A stretch of 64,000 bases of DNA from Klebsiella aerogenes (GCA_029027985.1 CP119076.1:3346422-3410421); one strand, 5' to 3'. Counted from the stretch's first letter, positions 38,703 to 52,588 are shown. The notes: generated by a model not told the origin, from the sequence alone. Numbers and translations are program-made.

Positions 38703-38736
38703 GTGACGGCAGTTACAAAGAGATAATTACCGTCAC
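38703..38736 (-). terminator. uvrB terminator
   Basis: GTGACGG ... CCGTCAC closes a long loop and is followed on the minus strand by GCTTTT. It separates uvrB transcription from the PmrA-controlled small gene downstream. Confidence 0.65.
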
Positions 38737-38761
38737 CTTTTCCCTGACTCCAGCCCTACGA

Positions 38762-40783
<2,022 letters not shown>

Positions 40784-40855
40784 ATTTCAGGACCTGGAGA
40801 TGGGATTGGCCAGCAGGTGTTTAATTCTACCCTTCAGTTTCACTTTTGCCAACAA

Positions 40856-40879
40856 ATTATACTGGATATAAAACCAGTA
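40856..40879 (-). promoter_or_regulatory. uvrB LexA box and overlapping -10
   Basis: On the minus strand TACTGGTTTTATATCCAGTA (40860-40879) has the LexA pattern CTG-N10-CAG with TA flanks. TATAAT (40856-40861) overlaps its end, so LexA binding would block the promoter. Confidence 0.88.
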
Positions 40880-41393
40880 TCGCATTATTGTATGGCAACT
40901 GACGAATAGTTTGCACGGCGTCAGCGGGCGTAAAATGCGCGCTTTGCGGAATAATCCACCAGACAGTGTGGTTATCCCCAGAAAAATTTATCATTTAACA
41001 TTTGTCAAGCAAGGCAATGAATCTTTTATGGCAGTCGGTGACACTTTTCTGACAACCATTGCTTTTATTTAACTTATTGAAATAAAACTAAATTCACTGA
41101 AAGACGGGTTTCGCGTCAATTTGCTTGCAGGCCGCGTACTCTCTAGCTTACCGCAAGTTTTCTAACTCTAATACACAAGGTTATCCACAGGAATAGTGGA
41201 TAACTATCTGCAGGCCCCAAGGTCTGCCACCCGGCAAAAATCCCTCATCGGACCAAAGCCGTCAGCTAAAAAAAATTATCGAATTTTTTTTGATATTTAT
41301 CTGCTAAAGATGGCTGGATTTTTCGCGTTTTCTGGACCACATTTCATCGTCCTGTCAACCAAAAATACAGCCGTCCCGCAGAGTTACGAAAAG
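40880..41393. other. uvrB-bioD intergenic region with DnaA-box-like sequences
   Basis: About 500 bases without a convincing gene. A consensus DnaA box TTATCCACA at 41181-41189 faces an inverted near-copy AGTGGATAA at 41195-41203, and GGTTATCCCCAGA near 40970 is a related sequence. The stretch is AT-rich with several poly-T and poly-A runs. A plus-strand frame from 41196 enters bioD and shows no protein-like features. Confidence 0.6.
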
Positions 41394-42074
41394 TTATGCC
41401 AACACGCTCAGATCCAGATACTGGCCAAGATCCGTACACTGCGTCGCATCAGCCAACCAGGGGATTTCCCCCAACAGTGGTGCAGGCAACACCCGTGTTA
41501 AGGTATGCAGATATTCGCGATGGCGTTTACCCGGCGGTTGGATATCGTTGGCAATCCAACCGACCAAAGGCAGACCCGCCTCACGTACCGCCTGAGCGGT
41601 CAGCATGGCGTGGTTGATGCAACCGAGCTTGACGCCAACTACTAAAATCACCGGCAGCCGTTCCGCCTGCGCCCAGTCGGCAAAAGTCAGAGTTTCCGAC
41701 AGCGGCGTAAACCAGCCGCCTGCTCCTTCCACTAGTAGCCAGTCCGCAAGGTTTTCCAGTTCGCGCAATCCGCTGGAGAGCGTCGCCGCTTCAATCGGCC
41801 GGCCTTCATCGGCGCTGATAATATGCGGTGAGGTCGGTTCGGCGAAGGTATAGGGGTTAACCTGTTCATAACGCAGCGCTACCCGGCTATTGCGCTGCAG
41901 GGCTAGCGCGTCTTCATTGCGCAGCCCATGAGCGGTGATGTCGCTACCGGATGCCACCGGTTTATAGCCAGCGGTATTAAAACCCAACTGATTTGCCGCC
42001 TGCAGCAGCGCGCTGCTGGCGACCGTCTTACCGACTTCGGTATCAGTGCCAGTGACAAAAAAACGTTTAGTCAC
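41394..42074 (-). CDS. bioD: Dethiobiotin synthetase BioD
   Basis: A 226-residue ATP-dependent ligase that closes the ureido ring of dethiobiotin from DAPA and CO2. The P-loop at the N-terminus is [11 protein letters not shown]; the active-site segment GYKPVASGS and [11 protein letters not shown] follow. Overlaps bioC by eight bases. Last gene of bioBFCD. Confidence 0.96.
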   Translation of the reverse strand: MTKRFFVTGTDTEVGKTVASSALLQAANQLGFNTAGYKPVASGSDITAHGLRNEDALALQRNSRVALRYEQVNPYTFAEPTSPHIISADEGRPIEAATLSSGLRELENLADWLLVEGAGGWFTPLSETLTFADWAQAERLPVILVVGVKLGCINHAMLTAQAVREAGLPLVGWIANDIQPPGKRHREYLHTLTRVLPAPLLGEIPWLADATQCTDLGQYLDLSVLA

Positions 42075-42822
42075 GCTGAATGACTCCTGTAAAAAGATGG
42101 TACGTCAGCGGGCAAGCGCCCTGTTGTTGCGGCCAGGCCAACTGAAGCTCGCGCAGCTTACCGCGGCTGAGCGGCGCAGAAGCGCGCCCCTGGTGTAAAT
42201 GGGTCGCGCCGATGCCTTTCAGCGAGCGCATGGCGCTCAGCGCATCGCTAAACGACAGGCTAATGCGGTGAACCTGTCCTTCCGCGCGTAGGCCGCGCAG
42301 CGCCGCCCACACCGCTTGTTCACTCAGAAAACGGTTGGCATGAGGATGATCATCGACAGCTCGCCAGGCTTGATTCAGCTCCGGTAACGAGTCGGCGAGC
42401 AACGTCGTGAACGCCACTCGGCCACCCGGGCGCACGACCCGGTACAGCTCGGCTATCGCCGCCCGCAGATCGTCGCACCATTGCACCGCCAGATTGCTCC
42501 ATGCCAGATCGACGCAGGCATCCGGCAACGGCAGCGCTTCAATATCGCCTTGCAGATAATGCTGCGCGGCATCGTTGCGTTGCGCCTCCGCTAACATTCC
42601 GGCGGAGAGATCCAGCGCGGTGACCACGCTTCCCGCCTCTCGCCAGTAACGGCTCATGCTGCCGGGGCCGCAGCCAGCGTCCAGTACCTGCGCAAAATCG
42701 TCTCTTGCCAGCTGGCGCAACAACCGTTCAGCACTGCGACGTTGCAGCTCATCATGCTGCGTATAGCCGCTGGCCGCCCGACCAAACGCTGCGGCGACCG
42801 CCTGCTTATTTACCGTGGTCAT
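42067..42822 (-). CDS. bioC: Malonyl-ACP O-methyltransferase BioC
   Basis: A 251-residue SAM methyltransferase that disguises malonyl-ACP as a methyl ester so that fatty acid synthesis can build pimeloyl-ACP methyl ester. SAM motif I is [26 protein letters not shown] and [13 protein letters not shown] are BioC-specific regions. Overlaps the bioF end by 17 bases. Confidence 0.95.
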   Translation of the reverse strand: MTTVNKQAVAAAFGRAASGYTQHDELQRRSAERLLRQLARDDFAQVLDAGCGPGSMSRYWREAGSVVTALDLSAGMLAEAQRNDAAQHYLQGDIEALPLPDACVDLAWSNLAVQWCDDLRAAIAELYRVVRPGGRVAFTTLLADSLPELNQAWRAVDDHPHANRFLSEQAVWAALRGLRAEGQVHRISLSFSDALSAMRSLKGIGATHLHQGRASAPLSRGKLRELQLAWPQQQGACPLTYHLFTGVIQRD

Positions 42823-43963
42823 GCAGTACCTCCAGTAAACGTGTGATGTCGCCGGCCTCGTGAGCCGCCGTCAGCGTCAGACGTAAACGCGCACTGCCGG
42901 CGGGAACCGTCGGCGGTCGAATGGCGGTAGTCCAGCACCCCGCGTCACGGAGGCTGGCCGCCAGGCCAAGCGCCCGCGCATTATCGCCAACGATCAGCGG
43001 TTGAATCGCGCTGGCGGAGTCGGTTAAGGCCAACGGCGTATCACGCATTCCCTCACGGAATTGATGGATGCGGGCGGCTAACGCTTCACGCCGCTGCTGG
43101 CCATCGCCGCTGCGGATAACCCGCAGCGCCGCGCTCAGCGCCACCGCCTGCGCAGGAGGCATCGCGGTGCTGTAGATCAAATGACGGGCGAATTGTAAGA
43201 GATAATCCGCCATCGCCTCGCTGCACAGTACCGCCGCGCCGCTGACGCCGAAAGCCTTGCCGAAGGTGACAACCAGCAGTTCCGGATGCACGGCCTGCGC
43301 TGCGCTGCTGCCGCGGCCCTCAGCGCCGACGACGCCGATGCCGTGAGCGTCGTCCACCAGCAATAACGCCCCGGCAGCCTGTGCCGCCGTATGGATCTCG
43401 GCCAACGGCGCGCTATCGCCGTCCATACTGAAAATCCCTTCCGTGACGACTAACTGCTGGCCATTCAGCGGTTTCGCCAGCCGTTCCGCGAGCTGTTGCG
43501 AGTCGTTGTGAGTAAAGCGGCGCAGCTGCGCCGGGCTCAAATTTGCCGCTTCCAGCAAAGAGGCGTGGCTCAGGCGATCGGCCACGATCCGATCCTCTTT
43601 TTCCGCCAACGCGGTAATCAGCGCCTGGTTAGCGGCGAAACCAGAGATAAACAGCAGCGCGCGCGGGTAGCCCAGCCAGTCAGCCAACGCCTCTTCCAGT
43701 GTATGATGCGCCTCGCTATAGCCGCTGACGTGGCCCGAGCCGCCGGAGCCAACGCCATAGCGTTCCGCCCCCTGCCGCCAGGCGGCGATAATCGCGGGAT
43801 GTTGGCTCAACCCCAGATAATCATTACTGGAGAAGTTGAGCCAGCGCCCCCCTTCTCTTTCCAGCCAGCGTCCGGCTCCGTGGTCGACCGGCTGCCGACG
43901 ACGGAAGGCATCCGCCGCCCGCCGCTCGTCCAGCGCTCGCTCGATACGTTGCTGCCAGGTCAT
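42806..43963 (-). CDS. bioF: 8-amino-7-oxononanoate synthase BioF
   Basis: A 385-residue PLP enzyme condensing pimeloyl-ACP with alanine. [11 protein letters not shown] is near the N-terminus, DDAHGIGV holds the PLP-pyridine Asp, and the PLP-binding Lys is in [11 protein letters not shown]. Overlaps bioB by four bases. Confidence 0.96.
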   Translation of the reverse strand: MTWQQRIERALDERRAADAFRRRQPVDHGAGRWLEREGGRWLNFSSNDYLGLSQHPAIIAAWRQGAERYGVGSGGSGHVSGYSEAHHTLEEALADWLGYPRALLFISGFAANQALITALAEKEDRIVADRLSHASLLEAANLSPAQLRRFTHNDSQQLAERLAKPLNGQQLVVTEGIFSMDGDSAPLAEIHTAAQAAGALLLVDDAHGIGVVGAEGRGSSAAQAVHPELLVVTFGKAFGVSGAAVLCSEAMADYLLQFARHLIYSTAMPPAQAVALSAALRVIRSGDGQQRREALAARIHQFREGMRDTPLALTDSASAIQPLIVGDNARALGLAASLRDAGCWTTAIRPPTVPAGSARLRLTLTAAHEAGDITRLLEVLHDHGK

Positions 43964-45000
43964 AGCGCCGCCGCGTTGTAATATTCCTCAGTATCTGGGG
44001 TCAGTAAGGCCTGTTCCAGGCGCTGCTGCTGCTCGTTATCGCCTTCCAGCACCGCCGTCTGCTGCGGGTTAATCCCCAGCTTACGGAACAGTTGCAGGTC
44101 TTTATCTTCTTCCGGGTTCGGCGTGGTCAGCAGCTTGCAGCCGTAGAAGATGGAGTTAGCCCCGGCCATAAAGCACATTGCCTGGGTCTGTTCGTTCATC
44201 TGCTCGCGACCGGCGGAGAGACGCACGTATGAGGTCGGCATCATGATGCGCGCAATGGCGATAGTACGGATGAAATCGAACGCATCGACATCGTCGTTAT
44301 CCGCCAGCGGCGTACCCTTGACCTTAACCAGCATGTTAATCGGCACGCTCTCCGGCGGCGTTGGCAGGTTGGCTAACTGCAGCAATAGTCCGGCGCGATC
44401 GTTCACGGTTTCACCCAGCCCGACGATGCCGCCGGAACATACTTTAATCCCGGCGTCGCGCACCTTACCCAGCGTATCCAGGCGTTCCTGATAGCTACGG
44501 GTGGTGATGATGTTGCCGTAAAATTCCGGCGACGTGTCGAGGTTATGGTTGTAGTAATCGAGACCCGCGCCAGCCAGCCGCTGCGCCTGGCTGTCGGTGA
44601 GCGTGCCAAGGGTCATGCACGACTCCAGCCCCAGCGCCTTAACGCCTTTTACCATCTGCTCCAGATACGGCATATCGCGGTCATTAGGGTTTTTCCACGC
44701 CGCGCCCATGCAGAAACGGGTAGAACCGGCGTTTTTCGCCTGACGCGCGGACTCCAGTACCTGCTCGACTTCCATTAAACGCTCGGATTCGAGGCCGGTT
44801 TTGTAGCGTGCGCTCTGCGGACAATATTTACAGTCTTCCGGGCAAGCGCCGGTCTTAATCGACAGCAGCGTACTGACCTGCACCTGGCGCGGGTCAAAGT
44901 GTTGACGGTGGATTTGCTGCGCTTCGAATAACAGATCGATAAGTGGTTTATTAAATAACTCAGTGACTTGCGACATTGTCCAGCGTGCGTGGTGAGCCAT
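43960..45000 (-). CDS. bioB: Biotin synthase BioB
   Basis: A 346-residue radical-SAM enzyme inserting sulfur into dethiobiotin. The SAM [4Fe-4S] ligands are C53, C57 and C60 (CPEDCKYC). Further downstream are [13 protein letters not shown] and [13 protein letters not shown] 45000 (MAHHARW) matches E. coli and has GGAG upstream. First gene of bioBFCD, divergent from bioA across the bio operator. Confidence 0.97.
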   Translation of the reverse strand: MAHHARWTMSQVTELFNKPLIDLLFEAQQIHRQHFDPRQVQVSTLLSIKTGACPEDCKYCPQSARYKTGLESERLMEVEQVLESARQAKNAGSTRFCMGAAWKNPNDRDMPYLEQMVKGVKALGLESCMTLGTLTDSQAQRLAGAGLDYYNHNLDTSPEFYGNIITTRSYQERLDTLGKVRDAGIKVCSGGIVGLGETVNDRAGLLLQLANLPTPPESVPINMLVKVKGTPLADNDDVDAFDFIRTIAIARIMMPTSYVRLSAGREQMNEQTQAMCFMAGANSIFYGCKLLTTPNPEEDKDLQLFRKLGINPQQTAVLEGDNEQQQRLEQALLTPDTEEYYNAAAL

Positions 45001-45044
45001 TGGCCTCTCCAAAGGGTTTTGTTAATTTGCGGTTCGGTTTATAC

Positions 45045-45078
45045 TCGTAAACCTAAATGTTTTCAAAATGGTTTACAA
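45045..45078. promoter_or_regulatory. Biotin operator (BirA site) between bioB and bioA
   Basis: TCGTAAACC-N16-GGTTTACAA fits the BirA consensus TTGTAAACC-N16-GGTTTACAA with one mismatch. It ends eight bases before the bioA ATG, so the promoters in both directions overlap it, as in E. coli. Confidence 0.92.
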
Positions 45079-45085
45079 GTCACTT

Positions 45086-46375
45086 ATGACAACGGACGAT
45101 CTCGCCTTCGATCGGCGCCACATCTGGCACCCCTACACCTCCATGACATCCCCGCTGCCGGTCTATCCGGTTGTTTCCGCCCACGGTTGCGAGCTGTCCC
45201 TCGCCAGCGGCGAACAGCTGGTTGACGGCATGTCGTCCTGGTGGGCGGCGATCCACGGTTACAATCACCCACGCCTGAATGCGGCAATGAAAACGCAGAT
45301 CGACCAGATGTCGCACGTGATGTTCGGCGGGATAACGCATCCGTCGGCGGTAGCGCTATGTCGCCAGTTGGTGGCGATGACGCCAGACTCGCTGGAATGC
45401 GTTTTCCTCGCGGATTCCGGTTCGGTGGCGGTAGAAGTGGCGATGAAGATGGCGCTGCAGTACTGGCAGGCCAAAGGCGAACCACGTCGTCGTTTTCTGA
45501 CTTTCCGCAACGGCTACCACGGCGATACGTTCGGCGCGATGTCGGTCTGCGATCCGCAGAATTCCATGCACAGTCTGTGGCAGGGCTACCTGCCCGATAA
45601 CCTGTTCGCCCCCGCGCCGCAAAGCCGTTTTGACGGCGAGTGGGATGAAATGGATATAGCGCCGTTTGCTCGTCTGATGGCCGCACACCGCCACGAAATT
45701 GCCGCGGTGATCCTCGAACCCATCGTCCAGGGCGCGGGCGGGATGCGGATGTACCATCCTGAATGGCTCAAGCGGGTACGTAAAATGTGCGACCGTGAGG
45801 GGATCCTGCTGATCGCCGATGAGATCGCCACTGGCTTTGGCCGTACCGGCAAGCTGTTCGCCTGTGAACACGCGGGGATCACCGCCGATATTCTGTGTCT
45901 TGGCAAAGCGCTGACCGGCGGCACCATGACCCTCTCCGCCGCGCTGACCACCCGCACGGTGGCTGAAACCATCAGCAATGGCGAAGCCGGCTGCTTTATG
46001 CACGGCCCCACCTTTATGGGCAATCCGCTGGCCTGTGCGGTGGCGGCCGAGAGTCTGCGCCTGCTGGAGAGCGGCGAATGGCAACAGCAGGTGGCGGCAA
46101 TTGAAGCCCAGCTACAGGCCGAACTGGCCCCGGCGCGCGAATCCGCATGGGTCGCCGATGTGCGAGTACTGGGGGCGATTGGCGTGGTCGAAACCCGTCA
46201 ACCGGTCAACATGGCCGCCTTACAGCGCTTTTTCGTCGAACAAGGCGTGTGGATCCGCCCGTTCGGCCGCCTGATTTATCTGATGCCGCCGTACATCATT
46301 ACGCCAGAACAGTTAACCCGCCTGACCCGCGCGGTCAACGCGGCGGTGCTGGAAGAAACATCTTTTAGCGAATAA
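45086..46375 (+). CDS. bioA: Adenosylmethionine-8-amino-7-oxononanoate aminotransferase BioA
   Basis: A 429-residue class-III aminotransferase that uses SAM as amino donor to make DAPA. The PLP lysine is K274 in [22 protein letters not shown] holds the PLP Asp. ATG 45086 ([20 protein letters not shown]) matches E. coli; an earlier ATG would start inside the operator. Confidence 0.97.
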   Translation: MTTDDLAFDRRHIWHPYTSMTSPLPVYPVVSAHGCELSLASGEQLVDGMSSWWAAIHGYNHPRLNAAMKTQIDQMSHVMFGGITHPSAVALCRQLVAMTPDSLECVFLADSGSVAVEVAMKMALQYWQAKGEPRRRFLTFRNGYHGDTFGAMSVCDPQNSMHSLWQGYLPDNLFAPAPQSRFDGEWDEMDIAPFARLMAAHRHEIAAVILEPIVQGAGGMRMYHPEWLKRVRKMCDREGILLIADEIATGFGRTGKLFACEHAGITADILCLGKALTGGTMTLSAALTTRTVAETISNGEAGCFMHGPTFMGNPLACAVAAESLRLLESGEWQQQVAAIEAQLQAELAPARESAWVADVRVLGAIGVVETRQPVNMAALQRFFVEQGVWIRPFGRLIYLMPPYIITPEQLTRLTRAVNAAVLEETSFSE

Positions 46376-46445
46376 ACAGCGGAATTGCACCGCAGGGGAG
46401 GCTACACTTCTTTGCTAATCAGCGCATTATCAATGAGGATGAAGC

Positions 46446-46922
46446 ATGAAACTGACCAGTCACGATCTACAAGACGGCGGTAAACTGCCTAACCGTCAGG
46501 TCTTCAACGGCATGGGCTACAGCGGTGATAACCTGTCGCCGCATCTGGCGTGGGACGATGTTCCGGCCGGGAGCAAAAGTTTTGTCGTCACCTGTTTTGA
46601 CCCGGACGCGCCAACTGGCTCTGGCTGGTGGCACTGGGTGGTCGCGAATTTGCCCGCACAGACGCGCGAGCTGCCGCAGGGCGCCGGTTCATCCGATGCC
46701 TCCCTGCCCGCTGGCGCCCTGCATACCCGTACTGATTTTGGCAACAACGTCTACGGTGGCGCAGCGCCGCCGAACGGCGAGAGCCACCGTTATACCTTTA
46801 CCGTGTATGCGTTAGATGTCGATAAGATTGAGGTTGACGCTGGCGCCAGCGGCGCGATGGTCGGCTTTAATGTCCATTTCCATACGCTGGCCAGCGCCTC
46901 CATTACCGCCCTGTTCAATTAA
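46446..46922 (+). CDS. ybhB: PEBP/Raf kinase inhibitor family protein YbhB
   Basis: A 158-residue cytoplasmic protein of the phosphatidylethanolamine-binding family. The ligand-pocket motifs are CFDPDAPTGSGWWHWVVANLP (read as two adjoining pieces, DPDAP and WHWVVANLP) and NVYGGAAPP. In E. coli its function is unknown. GAGGATG-type ribosome site precedes ATG 46446. Follows bioA by about 70 bases. Confidence 0.93.
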   Translation: MKLTSHDLQDGGKLPNRQVFNGMGYSGDNLSPHLAWDDVPAGSKSFVVTCFDPDAPTGSGWWHWVVANLPAQTRELPQGAGSSDASLPAGALHTRTDFGNNVYGGAAPPNGESHRYTFTVYALDVDKIEVDAGASGAMVGFNVHFHTLASASITALFN

Positions 46923-46999
46923 CCTTGCGTTCCCGGATTGCGGCTAAAGCCTTATCCGGGCTACCTAATATCCCCGGTAGGCGTAGCACCACCGGGGAT
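46923..46999. repeat. BIME-like palindromic repeat
   Basis: TTCCCGGATTGCGGCTAAAG with CCTTATCCGGGCTACC, then ATCCCCGGTAGGCG with CACCACCGGGGAT: two adjacent stem-loops of the family seen at 27.0 and 30.2 kb. It separates convergent ybhB and hutT. Confidence 0.7.
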
Positions 47000-47006
47000 A
47001 TTTGCT

Positions 47007-48389
47007 TTACTGCTCGGTGACTACCTGCTGCGCGGTTTTTCTGACCCGCGCATACCACACTACCGTCAGCAGCCCCAACCACACCAGCCCGGCGATCAGC
47101 GCCACGCGCGTCTCTTCCACCATTCCTAACACGGCAATGACCACCCCCATAAACAGCAGGGTCAGCAGCGGGCCAACCGGCCAGAATGGGATAGGGAACT
47201 CGATCTTACTCCGCTCTTCAGCGGACAAACCGCGACGCATTGAGAAATGGGACAGCAGGATCATCAGCCAGACCCATACCGTGGCGAACGCCGCCAGCGA
47301 TGCGATCAGCACGAACACCTGTTCCGGCATCAGATAGTTGAGCACCACCGCGACCAGCAGCGCCACGCCCATCACCACAACGGTCATCCAGGGAACACCG
47401 TTGCTGGCGATCCGCTGGAAGCACTTCGGCGCCAGACCCTCTTTCGACATGCCGTACATCATGCGTCCGGCGCCAAAGATATCGCTGTTGATCGCCGAGA
47501 TACTGGCGCTAATCACGATGATATTCAGAACGGTCGCCGCCGCCGGAATGCCCAGGCCATCGAAGATCAGCACAAACGGACTGCCCTGCTCGCCAAAGCT
47601 ATTCCATGGGAAAATCGCCATCAGCACCGCCAGGGTGCAAACGTAAAACAGAATAATACGCAGCGGGATCGTATTAATGGCCTGCGGGATCACCTTCTTC
47701 GGGTTCTGCGCTTCCGCCGCGGTGACGCCGATAATTTCCACGCCGCCAAAGGCGAACATCACGATGCCAAGCGAGGCGATTATCCCCTGCCAGCCGTTAG
47801 GGGCAAAGCCGCCGTGGCTCCATAGATTTTCCAGCCCGGTGGCCGGGAAGCTATGGCCGAAACCGAAGAAGATGATACCAGCGCCAGCCAGCATCATGGC
47901 GATAATCGCCACCACCTTAATCAATGACAGCCAGAATTCCATCTCGCCGAAAACGCGCACATGGCACAGATTCATCGCGCCAATAAAGAAGATGATACTG
48001 AGGATCCAAATCCAGCGCGGGACGTCGGGGTACCACAATCCCATGTAGATACCGAATGCGGTGACATCGGCTAACGCCACGATCACCATTTCAAAGGTGT
48101 AAGTCCAACCGGTAATAAACCCGGCCAGCGGCCCAAGATACTGGCGCGCGTAGCTGCCGAAAGATCCGGACACCGGGTTGCGCACCGCCATTTCACCCAG
48201 CGCGCGCATCACCATAAAGACCGCCGCGCCGCCAATCAAATAGGCCAGCAGCACCGCCGGGCCTGCAGCCTTGATGGCTGAGGCGGAACCATAGAATAAC
48301 CCGGTGCCGATAGCGGAACCGAGTGCGATAAAGCGAATGTGTCGGGCATTCAGCCCGCGCAACAGATGTGGCTTGTGTTGTTGTTGCAT
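47007..48389 (-). CDS. hutT: Amino-acid permease, probable histidine transporter HutT
   Basis: A 460-residue AAT-family permease of the APC superfamily with twelve hydrophobic helices. It begins [20 protein letters not shown] and carries [16 protein letters not shown] (substrate-binding helix 1) and [13 protein letters not shown]. It is close to ProY/HutT-type permeases. Placement directly after hutH on the same strand (100 bases) suggests histidine uptake as part of hutUHT. Start 48389 follows AGGA and homology. Substrate is inferred from context. Confidence 0.8.
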   Translation of the reverse strand: MQQQHKPHLLRGLNARHIRFIALGSAIGTGLFYGSASAIKAAGPAVLLAYLIGGAAVFMVMRALGEMAVRNPVSGSFGSYARQYLGPLAGFITGWTYTFEMVIVALADVTAFGIYMGLWYPDVPRWIWILSIIFFIGAMNLCHVRVFGEMEFWLSLIKVVAIIAMMLAGAGIIFFGFGHSFPATGLENLWSHGGFAPNGWQGIIASLGIVMFAFGGVEIIGVTAAEAQNPKKVIPQAINTIPLRIILFYVCTLAVLMAIFPWNSFGEQGSPFVLIFDGLGIPAAATVLNIIVISASISAINSDIFGAGRMMYGMSKEGLAPKCFQRIASNGVPWMTVVVMGVALLVAVVLNYLMPEQVFVLIASLAAFATVWVWLMILLSHFSMRRGLSAEERSKIEFPIPFWPVGPLLTLLFMGVVIAVLGMVEETRVALIAGLVWLGLLTVVWYARVRKTAQQVVTEQ

Positions 48390-48488
48390 ATACAGGTGTC
48401 CTGGTTTTTTTATATGACGACAAATATGCGATGTAGGACGGTCGGGGGGAGGAAATCCCCCCGACGCGGGTACAGAAAACAACGGTGA

Positions 48489-50024
48489 TTAGTGCTGGCT
48501 AGGCAATACGGCAGGCAGCAGACGCGTCAGATGACGTGCGGCCAAAAGCTCAGTGGCATTATCGATATCAGGCGCGAAGAAACGGTCCTGAGTATAGTGT
48601 GATACGCGTTCGCGCAGCAGATGGCGCGCTTCTTCCAGCAGCGGACTGGTGGTCAAGCCTTCACGCATATCCAGCCCTTGCACCGCAGCCAGCCACTCGA
48701 CGGCCAGTACGCCGCGGGTGTTGTCGGCCATCGCCCACAGACGGCGACCGGCAGCCGGCGCCATCGACACATGGTCTTCCTGGTTGGCGGAGGTCGGCAG
48801 GCTGTCAACGCTATGCGGGTGCGATAATGCTTTGTTTTCACTGGCCAGCGCCGCAGCCGTCACTTGGGCAATCATAAAGCCGGAGTTCACACCACCGTTT
48901 TTCACGAGGAACGGCGGCAGCTGCGACATATGGCTGTCCATCATCAGCGCAATGCGGCGCTCGGAAAGCGAACCAATTTCAGCAATCGCCAGCGCGATAT
49001 TATCCGCCGCCATCGCCACCGGCTCAGCGTGGAAGTTACCGCCGGAGATCACGTCGTTCTCGGCGGCGAAGACCAGCGGGTTATCAGAAACCGCGTTCGC
49101 TTCGGCGAACAGCACTTCCGCCGCCTGGCGAATCTGAGTCAGGCAGGCGCCCATCACCTGCGGCTGACAACGCAGAGAGTACGGGTCCTGAACCTTAGCG
49201 CAGTTATGGTGCGACTGCGAAATCGCGCTGTCGTCGGTCAGTACGTGGCGATACAGCGCCGCCGCATCAATCTGGCCGCGCTGGCCGCGCACATCATGAA
49301 TGCGCGCATCGAACGGACGACGCGAACCCAGCGCCGCTTCGGTGGTTAACGCGCCGCACACCACGGCGGAAGCGAACAGATCCTCGGCTTCAAACAGACC
49401 GCGCAGCGCAAAGGCCGTCGACGCCTGGGTGCCGTTGAGCAGCGCCAGCCCTTCTTTCGCCGCCAGCGTGATCGGTTCCAGCCCTGCCTGACGCAGCGCG
49501 TCGGTCGCCGGCAGCCATTCGCCGCCGCGTACGCGCGCTTTGCCTTCGCCCAATAGGGTCAGCGACATATGCGCCAGCGGCGCCAGGTCGCCGGACGCGC
49601 CGACCGAACCTTTGGCCGGGATCCACGGCGTCACGCCCGCATTTACCAGACCAATCAGCGCCTGAATCACGCTTAAACGAATCCCGGAGAAGCCGCGGGA
49701 AAGACTGTTAATCTTCAGCACCATGATCAGGCGCGCCAGGTCATCGTCCAGCGGCTCGCCAACGCCTGCCGCATGGGACAACACCAGCGAACGCTGCAGG
49801 TTCTCAAGGTCTTCCGTAGAGATACGGGTTTGCGCCAACAGGCCAAAACCGGTATTGATGCCGTACGCGGTACGCCCTTCCGCGAGGATTGCGTTGACGC
49901 AGGCTACGCTCTCGTCAATGGCGGCGAACGCGCTGCTGTCGAGGGTAATGTTAACCGGGTGGCTGTAAACGTCGCGTAGCTGCGACAGGCTGAGTTGACC
50001 CGGAATTAGCGTTAAAGATTTCAT
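48489..50024 (-). CDS. hutH: Histidine ammonia-lyase HutH
   Basis: A 511-residue enzyme converting L-histidine to urocanate and ammonia. The Ala-Ser-Gly triad A143-S144-G145 in [13 protein letters not shown] cyclises to the MIO electrophile. Tyr in [10 protein letters not shown] near residue 55 is the catalytic base region. Its ATG overlaps the hutU stop by four bases. Second gene of hutUHT. Confidence 0.97.
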   Translation of the reverse strand: MKSLTLIPGQLSLSQLRDVYSHPVNITLDSSAFAAIDESVACVNAILAEGRTAYGINTGFGLLAQTRISTEDLENLQRSLVLSHAAGVGEPLDDDLARLIMVLKINSLSRGFSGIRLSVIQALIGLVNAGVTPWIPAKGSVGASGDLAPLAHMSLTLLGEGKARVRGGEWLPATDALRQAGLEPITLAAKEGLALLNGTQASTAFALRGLFEAEDLFASAVVCGALTTEAALGSRRPFDARIHDVRGQRGQIDAAALYRHVLTDDSAISQSHHNCAKVQDPYSLRCQPQVMGACLTQIRQAAEVLFAEANAVSDNPLVFAAENDVISGGNFHAEPVAMAADNIALAIAEIGSLSERRIALMMDSHMSQLPPFLVKNGGVNSGFMIAQVTAAALASENKALSHPHSVDSLPTSANQEDHVSMAPAAGRRLWAMADNTRGVLAVEWLAAVQGLDMREGLTTSPLLEEARHLLRERVSHYTQDRFFAPDIDNATELLAARHLTRLLPAVLPSQH

Positions 50025-51709
50025 TTAGCGTTCCCCTGCGTTGCCGCGACCATCGGAAGATTCAAACCCTGTTCTGCTGCACATTCAATAGCAATTTCGT
50101 AACCCGCATCAGCATGACGCATCACGCCGGTCGCCGGGTCGTTGTGCAGGACACGTGCGATACGCGCCGCCGCTTCATCGGTACCGTCGCAGACGATAAC
50201 CATTCCGGAGTGTTGCGAGAAGCCCATACCGACGCCGCCGCCGTGGTGCAACGACACCCAGGTCGCGCCGCTGGCGGTGTTGAGCAACGCGTTCAGCAAC
50301 GGCCAGTCGGAAACCGCGTCGGAGCCGTCGCGCATGGCTTCGGTTTCGCGGTTCGGGCTGGCGACGGAACCGGAATCCAGGTGATCGCGGCCAATCACGA
50401 TCGGCGCGGAAACTTCGCCGCTGCGGACCATTTCGTTAAACGCCAGTCCCAACTTCTGACGCCATTCCAGACCGACCCAGCAGATACGCGCCGGCAGCCC
50501 CTGGAAGCTGATACGCTCGCGCGCCATATCCAGCCAGTGGTGCAGATGCTTATCATCGCTGATGATCTCTTTTACTTTAGCGTCGGTTTTGTAGATATCC
50601 TGCGGATCGCCGGACAGCGCTACCCAGCGGAACGGACCGATACCGCGGCAGAACAGCGGGCGAATATAAGCCGGTACGAAGCCCGGGAAATCGAAGGCGT
50701 TGCTGACGCCCATTTCCTGCGCCATCTGGCGGATGTTGTTGCCGTAGTCGAAGGTCGGTACGCCCATTTCATTAAAGGCCAGCATCGCCTGAACGTGGTC
50801 AGCCATCGAGCGTTTAGCCGCCAGAATCGTGCCCTGCGGGTCAGATTCAGCTTTCTGCTGATACTCTTCCCAGCTCCAGCCTTTCGGCAGGTAACCGTGC
50901 AGCGGGTCATGGGCGCTGGTCTGGTCGGTGACCATATCCGGGCGCACGCCGCGTTTGACCAGTTCCGGCACGATGTCCGCGGCGTTGCCGCACAGCGCGA
51001 TAGAGATAGCGCGACCTTCGGCGGTATATTTCTTGATGCGCTCCAGCGCGTCATCCAGTGAAGTGGCTTGTTCATCAACGTAGCGGGTACGCAGACGGAA
51101 ATCGATACGGCTCTGCTGACATTCGATGTTCAGCGAGCAAGCGCCTGCCAGCGTCGCGGCCAGCGGCTGCGCGCCGCCCATGCCGCCCAGACCGGCGGTT
51201 AATACCCAGCGGCCCTTCAGGCTGCCCTGGTAATGCTGACGACCGGCTTCGACGAAGGTTTCGTAGGTGCCCTGCACGATGCCCTGGCTGCCGATGTAGA
51301 TCCAGCTGCCGGCAGTCATCTGGCCGTACATCGCCAGCCCTTTGGCATCCAGTTCGTTGAAGTGTTCCCAGGTCGCCCAGTGCGGAACCAGGTTGGAGTT
51401 AGCGATCAGTACGCGTGGCGAGTTTTCATGAGTTTTGAATACGCCGACCGGTTTACCGGACTGCACCAGCAGAGTCTCGTCGCTTTCCAGGTTTTTCAGC
51501 GCCTTCACGATAGCGTCATAGCATTCCCAGTTGCGCGCTGCGCGACCAATACCGCCGTAGACCACCAGCTCATGCGGGTTTTCAGCGACATCGGGATCGA
51601 GGTTGTTCATTAACATACGCAGCGGGGCTTCGGTCAACCAGCTCTTTGCGGTCAGTGTCGTGCCTCGCGGTGCACGTACATCCAGCTGGCGATATTTGCT
51701 TTGCGACAT
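50021..51709 (-). CDS. hutU: Urocanate hydratase HutU
   Basis: A 562-residue enzyme that binds NAD+ tightly and hydrates urocanate to imidazolonepropionate. [18 protein letters not shown] near residue 50 and [18 protein letters not shown] near 170 are the NAD-binding landmarks. ATG 51709 ([11 protein letters not shown]) follows AGGAG at eight bases. First gene of hutUHT, behind a regulated promoter. Confidence 0.97.
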   Translation of the reverse strand: MSQSKYRQLDVRAPRGTTLTAKSWLTEAPLRMLMNNLDPDVAENPHELVVYGGIGRAARNWECYDAIVKALKNLESDETLLVQSGKPVGVFKTHENSPRVLIANSNLVPHWATWEHFNELDAKGLAMYGQMTAGSWIYIGSQGIVQGTYETFVEAGRQHYQGSLKGRWVLTAGLGGMGGAQPLAATLAGACSLNIECQQSRIDFRLRTRYVDEQATSLDDALERIKKYTAEGRAISIALCGNAADIVPELVKRGVRPDMVTDQTSAHDPLHGYLPKGWSWEEYQQKAESDPQGTILAAKRSMADHVQAMLAFNEMGVPTFDYGNNIRQMAQEMGVSNAFDFPGFVPAYIRPLFCRGIGPFRWVALSGDPQDIYKTDAKVKEIISDDKHLHHWLDMARERISFQGLPARICWVGLEWRQKLGLAFNEMVRSGEVSAPIVIGRDHLDSGSVASPNRETEAMRDGSDAVSDWPLLNALLNTASGATWVSLHHGGGVGMGFSQHSGMVIVCDGTDEAAARIARVLHNDPATGVMRHADAGYEIAIECAAEQGLNLPMVAATQGNAK

Positions 51710-51741
51710 CGGGGTTTCTCCTGACAATTAACGTTGTTTAC

Positions 51742-51830
51742 GTAGATACATATACTTGTCTATACAACCCTACGCAAGCCAGGATTTAACAGAAATGATA
51801 CAATTTTGTTATATTGCGTCAGCAATCACG
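51742..51830 (-). promoter_or_regulatory. hutU promoter with HutC operator, NAC site and CRP-like site
   Basis: On the minus strand TTGCGT (51772-51777), 17 bases, TATATG (51749-51754). The HutC-type sequence GGTTGTATAGACA (51757-51769) fills the spacer. The NAC pattern ATA-N9-TAT is at 51798-51812, centred about 63 bases before the expected start, and GTGATTGCTGACGCAAT (51813-51829) resembles a CRP site near -80. These distances agree with the well-studied Klebsiella hutU promoter. Confidence 0.8.
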
Positions 51831-51851
51831 TTTTGCTGACGCCAGGAAGGA

Positions 51852-52577
51852 TCAGGAACTGAAATGGCCCTGCAGACGGTAGCGCGCGCCGGGGAACAGC
51901 AGGCGCGCGTGAGAAACGATATGCGTCGTCGACCAGGTGCGGCGGCGAATAAGCAGGCATGGATCGTGCGGCAGAATGCGCAGCAGCGCGCACTCTTCCG
52001 CCGTCGCCTGCACCGCCTCGACAATATGCTCGCCTTCAGTTAATGGCGCGATCAACGACAGATAATCGTGCGGCGTGGTAGTGGTGTAATCCTGTAACAG
52101 ATAGTCCGGCACCACCGCGGCATTCACGCAACGATCTTCGATTTGCACCGGAACGTCGTTTTCGTAATGCACCATCAGCGAATGGAAGATGCGGGTTCCT
52201 TCGGCAACGTTAAGCGCTTCCGCCTGAACCACATCCGCTTCGGTCTCCTCCAGCAGCAGTACTTCACAGCGGTGCTGATGGCGACGAGACGCGATTTCAT
52301 CGGCAATACTGCGCACTTCGAACAACGCCGACTGCCCTTTCGGCTCGGCGACAAAGGTACCCACCCCCTGTAGCCTGACCAGCAGGCCCTCATCCGTCAG
52401 TTCCCGCAGCGCGCGATTAATGGTCATGCGGCTGAAGCCGAACTGGGCGACCAGTTCAGCCTCCGACGGGATGCGGTCGTGCGGACGCCACTCCCCGCGA
52501 TAAATTTTTTCGCTGATCGCCTGCTTCACCTTTTCATAGAAAGGCGCGGGCGCGGAACGCGGTTGTTGTGCAAACAT
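51852..52577 (-). CDS. hutC: Histidine utilisation repressor HutC
   Basis: A 241-residue GntR-family repressor with a UTRA domain; urocanate is the known inducer. Winged helix about 10-80 with FSRMTINRALRELTDEGLL and GVGTFV, then UTRA to the end. Last gene of hutIGC. Its likely targets are the two GGTTGTATAGACA sites at 51757-51769 and 54846-54858. Confidence 0.95.
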   Translation of the reverse strand: MFAQQPRSAPAPFYEKVKQAISEKIYRGEWRPHDRIPSEAELVAQFGFSRMTINRALRELTDEGLLVRLQGVGTFVAEPKGQSALFEVRSIADEIASRRHQHRCEVLLLEETEADVVQAEALNVAEGTRIFHSLMVHYENDVPVQIEDRCVNAAVVPDYLLQDYTTTTPHDYLSLIAPLTEGEHIVEAVQATAEECALLRILPHDPCLLIRRRTWSTTHIVSHARLLFPGARYRLQGHFSS

Positions 52578-52588
52578 GACCTGGCTTT

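Noticed and set aside
41196-41501. Plus-strand frame of 101 codons between uvrB and bioD
   Set aside because: It enters bioD on the opposite strand, has no ribosome site and no protein-like pattern.
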